A stretch of 17,034 nucleotides of DNA from Clostridiales bacterium (GTDB lineage: Bacteria; Bacillota; Clostridia; Oscillospirales; Oscillospiraceae): the NCBI GenBank assembly GCA_019422005.1, contig JAHZEF010000006.1, forward strand, positions 1-17,034. Direction: 5' to 3'. Under the pieces are notes generated by a model. That model was not told the origin of the DNA. It was given only the letters and a program-made list of their open reading frames with translations, and searched no databases. Positions 6,959 through 14,051 of the stretch are shown here, one piece after another. The translations under genes were made by a program, and so were the position numbers. How positions within the stretch are numbered: position 1 is the stretch's first letter; each line of letters opens with the position of its first letter.

Positions 6959-6986
6959 CCTGCTCCGGGCATGCCCGGAACAGGAA
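6957..6986 (+). other. Second hairpin abutting the terminator
   Basis: The segment TTCCTG-C-TCCGGGC (6957-6970) pairs with GCCCGGA-A-CAGGAA (6973-6986), giving 13 pairs with one mismatch and a 2-base loop. It starts inside the T-run of the preceding terminator. No T-run follows. It may block exonucleases or act as a back-up pause site. Confidence 0.5.
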
Positions 6987-7289
6987 GAACGGCGGCGGAT
7001 TTTGTCTGAATTTTGCAGAAGTTTGCTGATATTTATAAAAACAAAAAAGTAAAATCTGAGCAAAAAATAGAAAAGTGTGGAGGATTGATTTTGGCTGATA
7101 TGTTCGGTATTCTAAGGTCGAAGCAGGGGTAAATTGTTAATTTTAAATAGATTTTCGGAGCGGTTTTACGAAAGCAGCCGAAGCGGTGATCGGCCGCGCC
7201 TTGGATCTGCGGAACTTGTGCGTGCACGGATATACGGTGATACCAGCCGGCCCCGGCCTGCGGCGGGGCATGTTGAAAGAGGGGCGGTT
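6987..7289 (+). other. AT-rich leader region upstream of the AraC-type regulator
   Basis: About 300 bases without a supported gene. The first half is markedly AT-rich compared with the surrounding genes, which suits a control region. A candidate promoter lies at 7085-7113. An open frame in phase with the regulator extends back to a TTG at 7134, but it has no ribosome binding site and its translation lacks regulator-like motifs, so it is treated as untranslated leader. The leader would be about 170 bases long. I see no clear riboswitch or terminator-antiterminator pair in it. Confidence 0.5.
7085..7113 (+). promoter_or_regulatory. Candidate sigma-A-type promoter for the regulator/transport operon
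   Basis: TTGATT (7085-7090) and TATTCT (7108-7113) are separated by 17 bases, each a 4-of-6 or 5-of-6 match to the consensus. It lies in the AT-rich block after the upstream terminator and before the AraC-type gene. There is no experimental support. Confidence 0.4.
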
Positions 7290-8156
7290 ATGAACGACAT
7301 CAGCGTCCTGTATGCGGGAAAGCAAATGTACAGCGAAAGCGTCGGGTTTGTCAAGCATTCCCATTCGCACTGGGAAATTTTCTATTTTGTTGCCGGCAAG
7401 CGAAGGATTGAACTGGATGACGCCGTTTACTTTGCCGAGGGAGGGCAATGGATCCTGGTCAGGCCGGATGTGGAACATACAATTCCGGCGGCCAAGTCCG
7501 GGCTGGATGTTTATATTATCAAATTCGAGGTGTTCAGCGGCCTGCTGCGGCAAATCCTGATGACGCTGCCCGAGGTGATCGGAAGCGGCGATAAAATGAT
7601 TTTGACCTCCATCAAGCGGCTGGCGGAGGAAGAGCGGTCGGCGAGCCTGTACAGCGACCGGATCAGCAGCGCGCTGCTGGAATATCTGCTGTTTGAGTTT
7701 GCACGGCGGGCGGGGCAGGGGGCGGATACCGCCCCGCCGGTGGCCGTTGCCCCGCTGGGCAATGAGTTTCAGAACGGTGTGGTCAATATGATTGTCCGCT
7801 ATATCCAGTCGAATTACCAGCATGAAATCTGCATCCGGGGGATTTCACGCGCCATCGGATACTCGGAAAGCTACTGCTGCACGGTGTTCAAGCAGGTAAC
7901 GCGCCACACCATTATGGATTATCTGAACCTTCAGCGCGTTCACAGCGCAGAGGAGTTGATTGTGCAGAATACCGACCTGCCTCTGACAGAGATTGCAGAG
8001 CGAGTCGGCTATAAAAATTTCAGCCACTTCAGCAAGGTATTTAAACAGATTCTCCATACGACCCCGTCCCGGGTTCGGGAATTGGCAAAAAAAGAGGTGT
8101 ATGAGGATACGAAGCGCATCGGGTTCAGCCCCTGGCTGTATGACGACAAGAAATGA
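7290..8156 (+). CDS. AraC-family transcriptional regulator with cupin sensor domain
   Basis: The 288-residue protein has an N-terminal cupin-type sensing domain, with HSHSHWEIFYFVAGK at 23-37 as the first metal- or ligand-binding motif. A C-terminal AraC double helix-turn-helix domain covers about 165-265: ISRAIGYSESYCCTVFKQVT near 185-204, and IAERVGYKNFSHFSKVFKQ near 235-253, ending TTPSRVREL. ATG 7290 is chosen because GAGGGG lies about six bases upstream and the cupin domain then begins at the usual distance. The ABC transporter genes follow after 76 bases on the same strand with no terminator between, so it probably controls that transporter in response to a sugar-like ligand. It may also control the catabolic operon upstream. 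An odd C-terminal tail of about 20 residues follows the helix-turn-helix domain. Confidence 0.9.
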   Translation: MNDISVLYAGKQMYSESVGFVKHSHSHWEIFYFVAGKRRIELDDAVYFAEGGQWILVRPDVEHTIPAAKSGLDVYIIKFEVFSGLLRQILMTLPEVIGSGDKMILTSIKRLAEEERSASLYSDRISSALLEYLLFEFARRAGQGADTAPPVAVAPLGNEFQNGVVNMIVRYIQSNYQHEICIRGISRAIGYSESYCCTVFKQVTRHTIMDYLNLQRVHSAEELIVQNTDLPLTEIAERVGYKNFSHFSKVFKQILHTTPSRVRELAKKEVYEDTKRIGFSPWLYDDKK

Positions 8157-8232
8157 CCCGGCGGCAGAGTGCGGAGACGTATCCGGATTCCGGGACGGTT
8201 TGGGGAATTTTATGACAGGGGAGGGAAATGAT

Positions 8233-9756
8233 ATGGAACAGGCGGCGGATACCATTTTGGAAATCCGTAACATCTCAAAAAAATTTCCGGGCGTCCAGGT
8301 GCTGTCCGGCATGAGCTTCTCCGTGAAAGCGGGGGAGATCCATGCGCTGCTGGGCGAAAACGGGGCGGGAAAGTCGACGCTGATGAAAATCATCATGGGG
8401 CAGTATGCCGCAGACGAAGGGGAGATCGTGTTCAACGGCGAGGTGCTGGAGGGCATGAATACGGCGGCGATCCTGAAAAAGGGAATTTCCATGGTGTATC
8501 AGGAGCTGAACAATCTTCCGTATCTCACCATTGCGGAGAATGTCTTTGTCGGGCGGGAGCCCAAACAGAAAAACCGCTGTTTTGTGGACAAAAAGGAAAT
8601 GAACCGCGCCTGTGGCCGCCTTCTGAAGGAGTTCGGCCAGACGCTGAAGCCTGGGACGATGATGGGGGAACTCAGCGTGGCGCAGGCTCAGGTGATTGAA
8701 ATTATCAAGGCGGTATCGCGGAACGCCAGGGTTGTGATTATGGATGAACCGACCTCGTCGCTTTCAGCCAGCGAGGTGGAAGAGCTGTATGGCACCATCC
8801 GAAGGCTCAAATCCCAGGGGATCGCGGTGATCTATATTTCCCACAGGCTGGAGGAGCTGTTTGAGATTGCCGACCGGGTAACGGTCCTGCGGGACGGGCA
8901 GTTCATTGCCACCAGGCGCGTGGAGGAAACGACCAAGGACGAACTGATCCGGCTGATGGTGGGCCGGGAACTGGAAAACCTTTATCCCAAGCAGCCTGCC
9001 GAGATCGGCGGGACGGTTCTGGAGGTCCGGCATCTGGTGAGGCGGGGCGTCGTCAACGATGTTTCCTTTTCTGTCAGAAGCGGCGAAATCCTGGGGATCT
9101 CCGGCCTGGTCGGCGCCGGACGCAGTGAAACGGCCCGCGCGATCTTCGGGCTGGATCCGCTGGATTCCGGAGAGATTGTGCTGGAGGGCAGGCCGCTGCG
9201 CATCCGGTCGCCGCGGGATGCGATCCGCAACCGCATTGTCATGGCCAGCGAGGACCGCAAGAACGTCGGCCTGGTGCTGTGCCGGTCGGTGAAGGAGAAT
9301 ATTTCTCTGCCGAATCTGAAGCTTGTGTCCAAAGGGATTTTTTTGAGAAAGAAGCGGGAGAAGCGTCTGACGGAGGAAGCGGCGGGAAAGCTTTCCACGA
9401 AGATCCGCTCTGTGGAGCAGGAGGCGGTCTCCCTCAGCGGCGGAAATCAGCAGAAGGTTGTGCTTTCCAAATGGCTGCTGGCAAAGCCCAAGGTGATGAT
9501 CCTGGATGAGCCGACCCGCGGAATTGACGTCGGAGCCAAGGCGGAAATACACAGAATCATTTCCGGGCTGGCCGCTGAGGGGATGGCGGTGATTATGATT
9601 TCCTCTGAACTGGGCGAGATCCTGGGGATGAGCGACCGGATCCTGGTGATGGGCGAGGGACGCATCAAAGGGGAGTTCTCGCGGGAAGAGGTTTCCGCCG
9701 GAAGCGTCAGCCAGGAGGATATTCTGAAAGTAGCGCTGGGAGGTAATGCGGGATGA
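8233..9756 (+). CDS. Sugar ABC transporter ATP-binding protein, RbsA type (two fused ATPase domains)
   Basis: The 507-residue cytoplasmic protein has two fused ATPase domains, as in RbsA/MglA/XylG, and powers uptake of a monosaccharide-like compound. Domain 1 has Walker A GENGAGKST (41-49), a degenerate signature LSVAQAQ (147-153) and Walker B VVIMDEPT (167-174). Domain 2 has a degenerate Walker A GLVGAGRSE (291-299), the signature LSGGNQQK (401-408) and Walker B VMILDEPTRG (421-430). One degenerate site in each half is normal for this family. ATG 8233 is chosen because GGGGAGGG ends seven bases upstream; ATG 8212 would add seven residues but has no such site. The stop overlaps the permease start by four bases (ATGA). 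The length is standard for the family. Confidence 0.95.
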   Translation: MEQAADTILEIRNISKKFPGVQVLSGMSFSVKAGEIHALLGENGAGKSTLMKIIMGQYAADEGEIVFNGEVLEGMNTAAILKKGISMVYQELNNLPYLTIAENVFVGREPKQKNRCFVDKKEMNRACGRLLKEFGQTLKPGTMMGELSVAQAQVIEIIKAVSRNARVVIMDEPTSSLSASEVEELYGTIRRLKSQGIAVIYISHRLEELFEIADRVTVLRDGQFIATRRVEETTKDELIRLMVGRELENLYPKQPAEIGGTVLEVRHLVRRGVVNDVSFSVRSGEILGISGLVGAGRSETARAIFGLDPLDSGEIVLEGRPLRIRSPRDAIRNRIVMASEDRKNVGLVLCRSVKENISLPNLKLVSKGIFLRKKREKRLTEEAAGKLSTKIRSVEQEAVSLSGGNQQKVVLSKWLLAKPKVMILDEPTRGIDVGAKAEIHRIISGLAAEGMAVIMISSELGEILGMSDRILVMGEGRIKGEFSREEVSAGSVSQEDILKVALGGNAG

Positions 9757-10739
9757 AAACACAAACGAGAGAAGCAGGCGGACAACGGGCGAAAGAGACG
9801 CTCCTGTCCCTGCGCCACAACAAGAAATTCGGGCTGATCCTGATCCTGCTGGTTGAAATCGTTCTGGTGAGCGCGATGGAGCCGGTCTTCCTGACGTCGG
9901 GGAACCTGATCAACGTCCTGCGCCAGATCTCTGTCAACGGCATTATGGCCGTTGGGATGACCTTTGTGATTCTGACCGGCGGTATTGACATTTCGGCAGG
10001 CATCATGATCTCTGTTTCCGGCGTCATTGCCGGCAGCGTGCTGGCGAAATGGCCGGATATGTGGCTGGGCGCCGTACTGGCGGCCCTGGGCGTCTGCGCG
10101 GTGTTCGGCGCGATCAACGGCGTGCTGGTGGGGGTGTTTGACCTGCCCGCGTTCATCGCGACGATGTCGACCCAGGCCATTGGCAGAGGCTTTGCGCTGC
10201 TGTATTCGGAGGGGCGGCCCTTTTCCATTGCCTCGCCGGAATTCCTGGCCATGGGAAAGGGGAGCGTCGGAGTGATACCGGTGCCGGTGATCCTGATGCT
10301 GGCGACCTGCCTGATCGGCGCGGTCGTATTGAACCAGACCCGCTACGGCCGACACATCTTTGCGGTGGGCGGCAATAAAACGGCGGCCAGGGCGTCGGGG
10401 ATTGCCACGCGCGCTGTGGAGGTTTCCGTCTATGTGATCAGCAGCGTCACGGCCGCCCTGGCGGGGTGTGTGCTGGCTGCGCGGATCAGCACCGGGCATC
10501 CGGCCAGCGGCGAGGGGCTGGAAATGGACGCGATCGCCGCCACGGTGGTCGGCGGGACCAGTTTCAGCGGCGGTATCGGCACCATCAGTGGTATGATGAT
10601 CGGCGCCCTGATCATGGGCATTTTGAACAACGGGCTGAATCTGCTGAATGTGTCGTCGGATTATCAGTACATTGCGCGGGGCGTCATCATTGCAGGAGCC
10701 GTCCTGCTGGATATCCGTACCAAGCGGAAGCGCGCCTAG
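9753..10739 (+). CDS. Sugar ABC transporter permease, RbsC type
   Basis: The 328-residue integral membrane protein is the translocation subunit of the RbsABC-type importer. It shows a short charged N-terminus followed by multiple hydrophobic segments, beginning FGLILILLVEIVLVS near residue 26. The family motif VGMTFVILTGGIDIS at 67-81 is clear, and near the C-terminus GMMIGALIMGILNNGLNLL matches the conserved last loop and helix of this family. It starts at ATG 9753 within the ATPase stop codon, so translation is coupled. A hairpin follows immediately after its stop, ahead of the binding-protein gene. No sugar specificity can be read from the sequence. Confidence 0.94.
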   Translation: MKTQTREAGGQRAKETLLSLRHNKKFGLILILLVEIVLVSAMEPVFLTSGNLINVLRQISVNGIMAVGMTFVILTGGIDISAGIMISVSGVIAGSVLAKWPDMWLGAVLAALGVCAVFGAINGVLVGVFDLPAFIATMSTQAIGRGFALLYSEGRPFSIASPEFLAMGKGSVGVIPVPVILMLATCLIGAVVLNQTRYGRHIFAVGGNKTAARASGIATRAVEVSVYVISSVTAALAGCVLAARISTGHPASGEGLEMDAIAATVVGGTSFSGGIGTISGMMIGALIMGILNNGLNLLNVSSDYQYIARGVIIAGAVLLDIRTKRKRA

Positions 10740-10740
10740 C

Positions 10741-10771
10741 TCCGGATCCGCCGTGCAGCGGCGCATCCGGA
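10741..10771 (+). other. Hairpin between permease and binding-protein genes
   Basis: TCCGGAT (10741-10747) and CGCCG (10749-10753) pair with CGGCG (10759-10763) and ATCCGGA (10765-10771), with one C:C mismatch and a 5-base loop. It begins two bases after the permease stop and is followed by AAUAAAAAG rather than a T-run. Such hairpins often protect the downstream binding-protein message so that more of that subunit is made; that role is inferred. Confidence 0.6.
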
Positions 10772-10808
10772 CAGGAATAAAAAGATGAAATGCGAGGAGG
10801 AACCTAAA

Positions 10809-11765
10809 ATGAAAAAACTGTGGTGTGCATTACTGATTGCGGCGCTGGTCCTGGGCGCGGCGGGCTGCGCTGCGAAAGAGCCTGCGGCAGAAGCGGACGC
10901 GGCGGAAAGCGAAGGCGGGACGCTGGAGATCCTCTGCCTGATCAACAACCTGGCGGACAACAATTCGCTGAATTACGCCAATGCCATTGAGGAACGCGCC
11001 GAGGAACTGGGGGATCAGGTCAACATCACGGTGGCTGACTCCAAATCCGATATCAGCAAGCAGATTGCACAGATGGAAGACGGCGTGACGCGGAAGGTGG
11101 ATGCGATTATTCTGCAGCCCAATGACGCCGAGGCGCTGGGCGGCGCAATCGACCTCTGCGCTGAGGCCGGGATCCCCGTGATAGAAATGAGCCTGAAAAC
11201 GACCAATGAGAACTATACCGCCTTTGTGGGGCTGTCTGACGTGGTGGGCGGCCGGCTCGTCTCGGAGTATATTTTTGAGCAGATGGGCGGCAGCGGCAAG
11301 GTGGCGCACATTCTCGGCAACGAGGGGTCTTCGGCGGTCAACGACCGGGCCGAAGGGTTTGAAGAGGCGCTGGCGGAATACCCGGAGATTGAAGTGATCG
11401 CGGAGCAGTCGGCGCATTGGCAGCGGGCTGAGGCCCTGGATCTGGCGGAGGACTGGCTGACCACATATCCGGATTTGAAAGGCATCGTCTGTCAGAACGA
11501 CGACATGGCGCTGGGCGTGGTGGAAGCCGTGGAGGCCATGGGACGGGAGGACGTCCTGGTAGGCGGCGTCAACGCCATTGCGGATGCGCTGACCGCCGTC
11601 AAGGATGGGCGCCTGGATTGCACGGTGTACATGGATTCTCACAACGTCGGCGTAACTGCGCTGGATCTTGCGGTGGCCGCCGCACGGGGGGAACCCGTGG
11701 AAAAGGAGACGCGGCTGGATATGAAGATTGTCAACAGCAGCAATATTGACGAATATCTGCAATAA
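10809..11765 (+). CDS. Sugar-binding lipoprotein of the ABC importer (periplasmic-binding-protein-4 type)
   Basis: The 318-residue protein is the substrate-binding component, anchored outside the membrane as a lipoprotein. A signal peptide MKKLWCALLIAALVLGAAGC ends in a lipobox AAGC with the lipidated cysteine at C20. An acidic linker follows, then a ribose-binding-protein-like fold: ILCLINNLADNN begins the first lobe, DAIILQPNDAEAL and IPVIEMS are typical of the family, and LKGIVCQNDDMALGVVEAV is the usual C-lobe segment. ATG 10809 is chosen because GAGGAGG lies nine bases upstream and the signal peptide begins there; ATG 10785 would put a charged octapeptide in front of it. It is unusual in lying after, not before, the ATPase and permease genes. 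The ligand is unknown, likely a sugar or polyol. Confidence 0.93.
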   Translation: MKKLWCALLIAALVLGAAGCAAKEPAAEADAAESEGGTLEILCLINNLADNNSLNYANAIEERAEELGDQVNITVADSKSDISKQIAQMEDGVTRKVDAIILQPNDAEALGGAIDLCAEAGIPVIEMSLKTTNENYTAFVGLSDVVGGRLVSEYIFEQMGGSGKVAHILGNEGSSAVNDRAEGFEEALAEYPEIEVIAEQSAHWQRAEALDLAEDWLTTYPDLKGIVCQNDDMALGVVEAVEAMGREDVLVGGVNAIADALTAVKDGRLDCTVYMDSHNVGVTALDLAVAAARGEPVEKETRLDMKIVNSSNIDEYLQ

Positions 11766-11816
11766 AAGGCTGCTTTTGGCCGGTATGGTATTTTTGGGGT
11801 ATTTGAAGGAGAAGCC

Positions 11817-12719
11817 ATGGTAAAAATCGGATGGATCGGAATCGGGCACATGGGGAAGAACATGGCGCGCCGTGTGCTGCAGGCCGGCTACACGCTGCAT
11901 ATTTTTGATGCGGACGCCGCGCAGATGCAGGGACTGGTACAGGAGGGGGCGGTTGCGGAGGATTCTGCGGCGGCGGTGGCCCGGGCGGCGGATATCCTGT
12001 TTGCCACAATCCCGAACGGCAGGGTTTTAAAGGCGATTACGTACGGAGACAGCGGCGTTGCCGCAGGCATCTCCCCGGGCAAGATCTTTGCGGACATCAG
12101 CACGGTGGATGTGGAGACCTCCCGGGAGGTCGGAAAGGCTTTGGAAGGCCTGGGGGCCTACTTCCTGCGGTGCCCGGTCTCCGGCAGCACGGTGCAGGCG
12201 GGCAACGGCAGCCTGATGATTATGGCGTCGGGCAGCCGTGAGGCATACCGCCGGGCGGAACCGCTGCTGGAGCTGTTCGGCAGAGAGCGCTACTATCTTG
12301 GCGAGGGCGACGAGGCGCGCGTGATGAAACTGGTGATTCAGTCCATGGTGGGCGTTCAGTTCCAGTCCTACGCCGAAGCGCTGACTCTGGGTGAAAAGGC
12401 CGGAATCGACTGGGAGACCATGGTGGAGATCATCTCCAAATGCTCCGCGTCCTCCATCAACATACAGAACAAGGTGGAAGCATTCAAAACCAGGGATTTT
12501 TCTCCCATGTCCACAGTGTTCACCCAGCTGAAGGATATGAACCTGGTGCTGGATCTGGCGCGGGAATATCACGTCCCGCTGCCCATCACCACGGTGGCGA
12601 CGCAGTATTACAATGCCATGGTGGCGACCGGGCGGGGAAATTATGATTACGGTGCGATCCTTCTGGTAAATGAAGAGAACTGCGGCCTTGCGCACAAGCG
12701 GGAAACCGTGGGGGAATAA
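11817..12719 (+). CDS. Beta-hydroxyacid dehydrogenase (3-hydroxyisobutyrate dehydrogenase family)
   Basis: The 300-residue NAD(P)-dependent enzyme belongs to the family of 3-hydroxyisobutyrate dehydrogenase and tartronate semialdehyde reductase (GarR/GlxR). The N-terminal Rossmann motif GIGHMGKNM begins at 8. DISTVD (93-98) and CPVSGSTVQAGNGSL (119-133) form the substrate region, and K171 in RVMKLVIQ is the expected catalytic lysine. Two changes are notable: the family SGG is SGS here, and the asparagine four residues after the lysine is Q175. These suggest a substrate different from GarR's. GAAGGAGAAG lies just upstream of ATG 11817, and the gene is 51 bases after the binding protein. It probably processes the imported compound or a product of the upstream pathway. 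It ends before the shared terminator at 12814. Confidence 0.88.
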   Translation: MVKIGWIGIGHMGKNMARRVLQAGYTLHIFDADAAQMQGLVQEGAVAEDSAAAVARAADILFATIPNGRVLKAITYGDSGVAAGISPGKIFADISTVDVETSREVGKALEGLGAYFLRCPVSGSTVQAGNGSLMIMASGSREAYRRAEPLLELFGRERYYLGEGDEARVMKLVIQSMVGVQFQSYAEALTLGEKAGIDWETMVEIISKCSASSINIQNKVEAFKTRDFSPMSTVFTQLKDMNLVLDLAREYHVPLPITTVATQYYNAMVATGRGNYDYGAILLVNEENCGLAHKRETVGE

Positions 12720-12807
12720 ACAGCGCCGCGCTGCCCGGAGAGAGTATTTTAAGTTTATGTGCGCGGCAGCGTCCCGGCCGGGGCGCGGGCCCGCAAACGG
12801 CCTGGTC

Positions 12808-12851
12808 AAAAACGCCCGGGGTACACAGAGTCCTGTGTACCCCGGGCATTT
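12808..12851. terminator. Bidirectional terminator between convergent genes
   Basis: A perfect 15-base stem (GCCCGGGGTACACAG at 12814-12828, complement at 12833-12847) has a 4-base loop. On the - strand it is followed by GTTTTT (12813-12808), a good T-run for the AraC-type gene. On the + strand a weaker ATTTCT follows, for the transport operon. Confidence 0.88.
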
Positions 12852-12854
12852 CTG

Positions 12855-12879
12855 CCGGGCCGCGCGCTTTGCGGCCCGG
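12855..12879 (-). other. Hairpin just after the AraC-type stop codon
   Basis: CCGGGCCGC (12855-12863) and GCGGCCCGG (12871-12879) form a perfect 9-base stem with a 7-base loop, directly next to the stop codon of the - strand regulator and before the main terminator. It lacks a T-run of its own. Confidence 0.5.
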
Positions 12880-13782
12880 TTAGTCCCGGCCCGGCGGCGC
12901 GGCGCCGGCGCGGGACTGGCTGCGATATTCCCGCGGCGTTGTGCCCAGCGCCTGGCGGAATTTTCTGGAAAAGTAGTTGTTGTCTTCAAAGCCGGTCATG
13001 GAGGCGATTTCCGAAATGGGAAGGTCGGTGGAGGCCAGGTAGTAGCAGGCTTTCCGGATCCTGAGGTTCCAGAGGTACTGCAGCGGCGTGCAGTCGTATA
13101 CCTGGGAAAACTGATGGCGCAGCTGGCGCCCGGTCAGGCCGCACAGACGTTCCAGGTCGGAGAGCGTGATGGGCTCGGCGCAGTTGTTTTCCATGTATTG
13201 TACCGCCTGGCACAGCTGGTCGGAATGGAATACGGCGTGCGGCTCCGCGGTATTCCGGTAGGCGCGGCACAGGCTGGTAATCAGAATCAGAAATATTGAC
13301 TGGATCATCAGCTCCCGGCCGGGGAGCGCCTGACGCTGTTCTTCCAGAAGCTGCCCAAGAAGGCGGTTGACCGTCTCGATCTCGGCATAGTCCAGAGAAA
13401 AGATATTGCTGGGGCGGGCGCGCCCTTCCAGCACCGGCTGCAGATAAAACAGCGTGCGGAAGCCCTCGTTCTGCAGAAGGCCGGGGCAGTGCGGTTCCAG
13501 ATCCCGCAGATAGAACAGGATGTTGACAAATTCCAGACCGCGGGTTTCCTTCAGGAAATGAGCGGAAAAACTCCCGATCACATATCCGTCACCGGCGCGG
13601 ACAGGATATCCGGCGCCGTTGACCACCAGTACGCCGGTTCCCCGCGTAATGATGGTCAGCTGGTGGAAATCATGGATGTGCAGGCTGTCGTCCACATCGG
13701 GGCCGCACCGTTCTATGCAGAACGGCGTACATCCGGCGCCCAGGTTCCGCTTGTGCGCAACCGTAATTTCGCGATATTCCAT
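12880..13782 (-). CDS. AraC-family transcriptional regulator with cupin domain (controls the methyltransferase operon)
   Basis: The 300-residue protein has an N-terminal cupin-like sensor domain, with HIHDFHQLTIITRGTG at 35-50 and VRAGDGYVIG at 61-70. A C-terminal AraC helix-turn-helix domain covers about 190-287: LERLCGLTGRQLRHQFSQVY near 210-229, then IASMTGFEDNNYFSRKFRQ near 259-277, ending with the family GTTPREYR. ATG 13782 is chosen because GAAGGAGG lies just upstream on the - strand; an ATG at 13809 would add nine residues without such a site and would overlap the likely promoter. The gene is divergent from the methyltransferase operon, which it very likely controls, with the effector probably being the methylated substrate. 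It ends before the shared bidirectional terminator. Confidence 0.92.
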   Translation of the reverse strand: MEYREITVAHKRNLGAGCTPFCIERCGPDVDDSLHIHDFHQLTIITRGTGVLVVNGAGYPVRAGDGYVIGSFSAHFLKETRGLEFVNILFYLRDLEPHCPGLLQNEGFRTLFYLQPVLEGRARPSNIFSLDYAEIETVNRLLGQLLEEQRQALPGRELMIQSIFLILITSLCRAYRNTAEPHAVFHSDQLCQAVQYMENNCAEPITLSDLERLCGLTGRQLRHQFSQVYDCTPLQYLWNLRIRKACYYLASTDLPISEIASMTGFEDNNYFSRKFRQALGTTPREYRSQSRAGAAPPGRD

Positions 13783-13804
13783 GGCCGTTTCCTCCTTCGG
13801 AACC

Positions 13805-13813
13805 ATCATAGCA
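13805..13813 (-). promoter_or_regulatory. Candidate extended -10 promoter of the divergent regulator
   Basis: On the - strand TGCTATGAT (13813-13805) is an extended -10 element with no good -35 box. The resulting leader would be only about 16 bases, ending in the ribosome binding site, which is tight but possible. Confidence 0.35.
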
Positions 13814-13838
13814 GAAATCAGGATAAAATCACATAAGC

Positions 13839-14021
13839 TTTATGCTATTTTTTGTGTACATATTTTGAGAGAAATTTTATATAAAATGTTCAAATGTGTT
13901 ATGGAGTGCTAAAAATAAGAGAAATATCCTGTAAATTCAACGATAATTCTCTTTTATTCGGAAGAAATGTTCTAACGATCATCTGTTCCGGATGCTATAA
14001 TGAAAGCGAAAATAGCATAAA
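13839..14021. promoter_or_regulatory. Divergent AT-rich control region with repeated ATGCTAT/ATAGCAT motifs
   Basis: This AT-rich stretch between the two divergent genes contains several dyads. TTTATGCTATTTT (13839-13851) and its exact reverse complement AAAATAGCATAAA (14009-14021) are 157 bases apart. A further ATGCTAT (13992-13998) overlaps the -10 box and pairs with ATAGCAT (14012-14018) across 13 bases. A perfect 14-base palindrome ATTTTATATAAAAT lies at 13874-13887, and AAGAGAA (13917-13923) faces TTCTCTT (13947-13953). The repeats look like regulator sites placed at both promoters, possibly linked by looping. Part of the similarity comes from the extended -10 sequence itself, so only the two long 13-base copies carry real weight. 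Confidence 0.5.
13993..14001 (+). promoter_or_regulatory. Extended -10 promoter of the corrinoid methyltransferase operon
   Basis: TGCTATAAT combines the TGn extension with a perfect TATAAT (13996-14001). No good -35 box lies at 16-18 bases, which suits an activator-dependent promoter. The start site would be near 14008, giving a leader of about 44 bases with GGGGGA (14037-14042) before ATG 14052. Confidence 0.7.
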
Positions 14022-14051
14022 AAATACGATGAAATAGGGGGATTTATTGAG

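Noticed and set aside
7134..7289. N-terminal extension of 52 residues for the AraC-type regulator
   Set aside because: There is only a TTG start with poor ribosome binding site, and the extension looks unlike the cupin domain; ATG 7290 has a good site.
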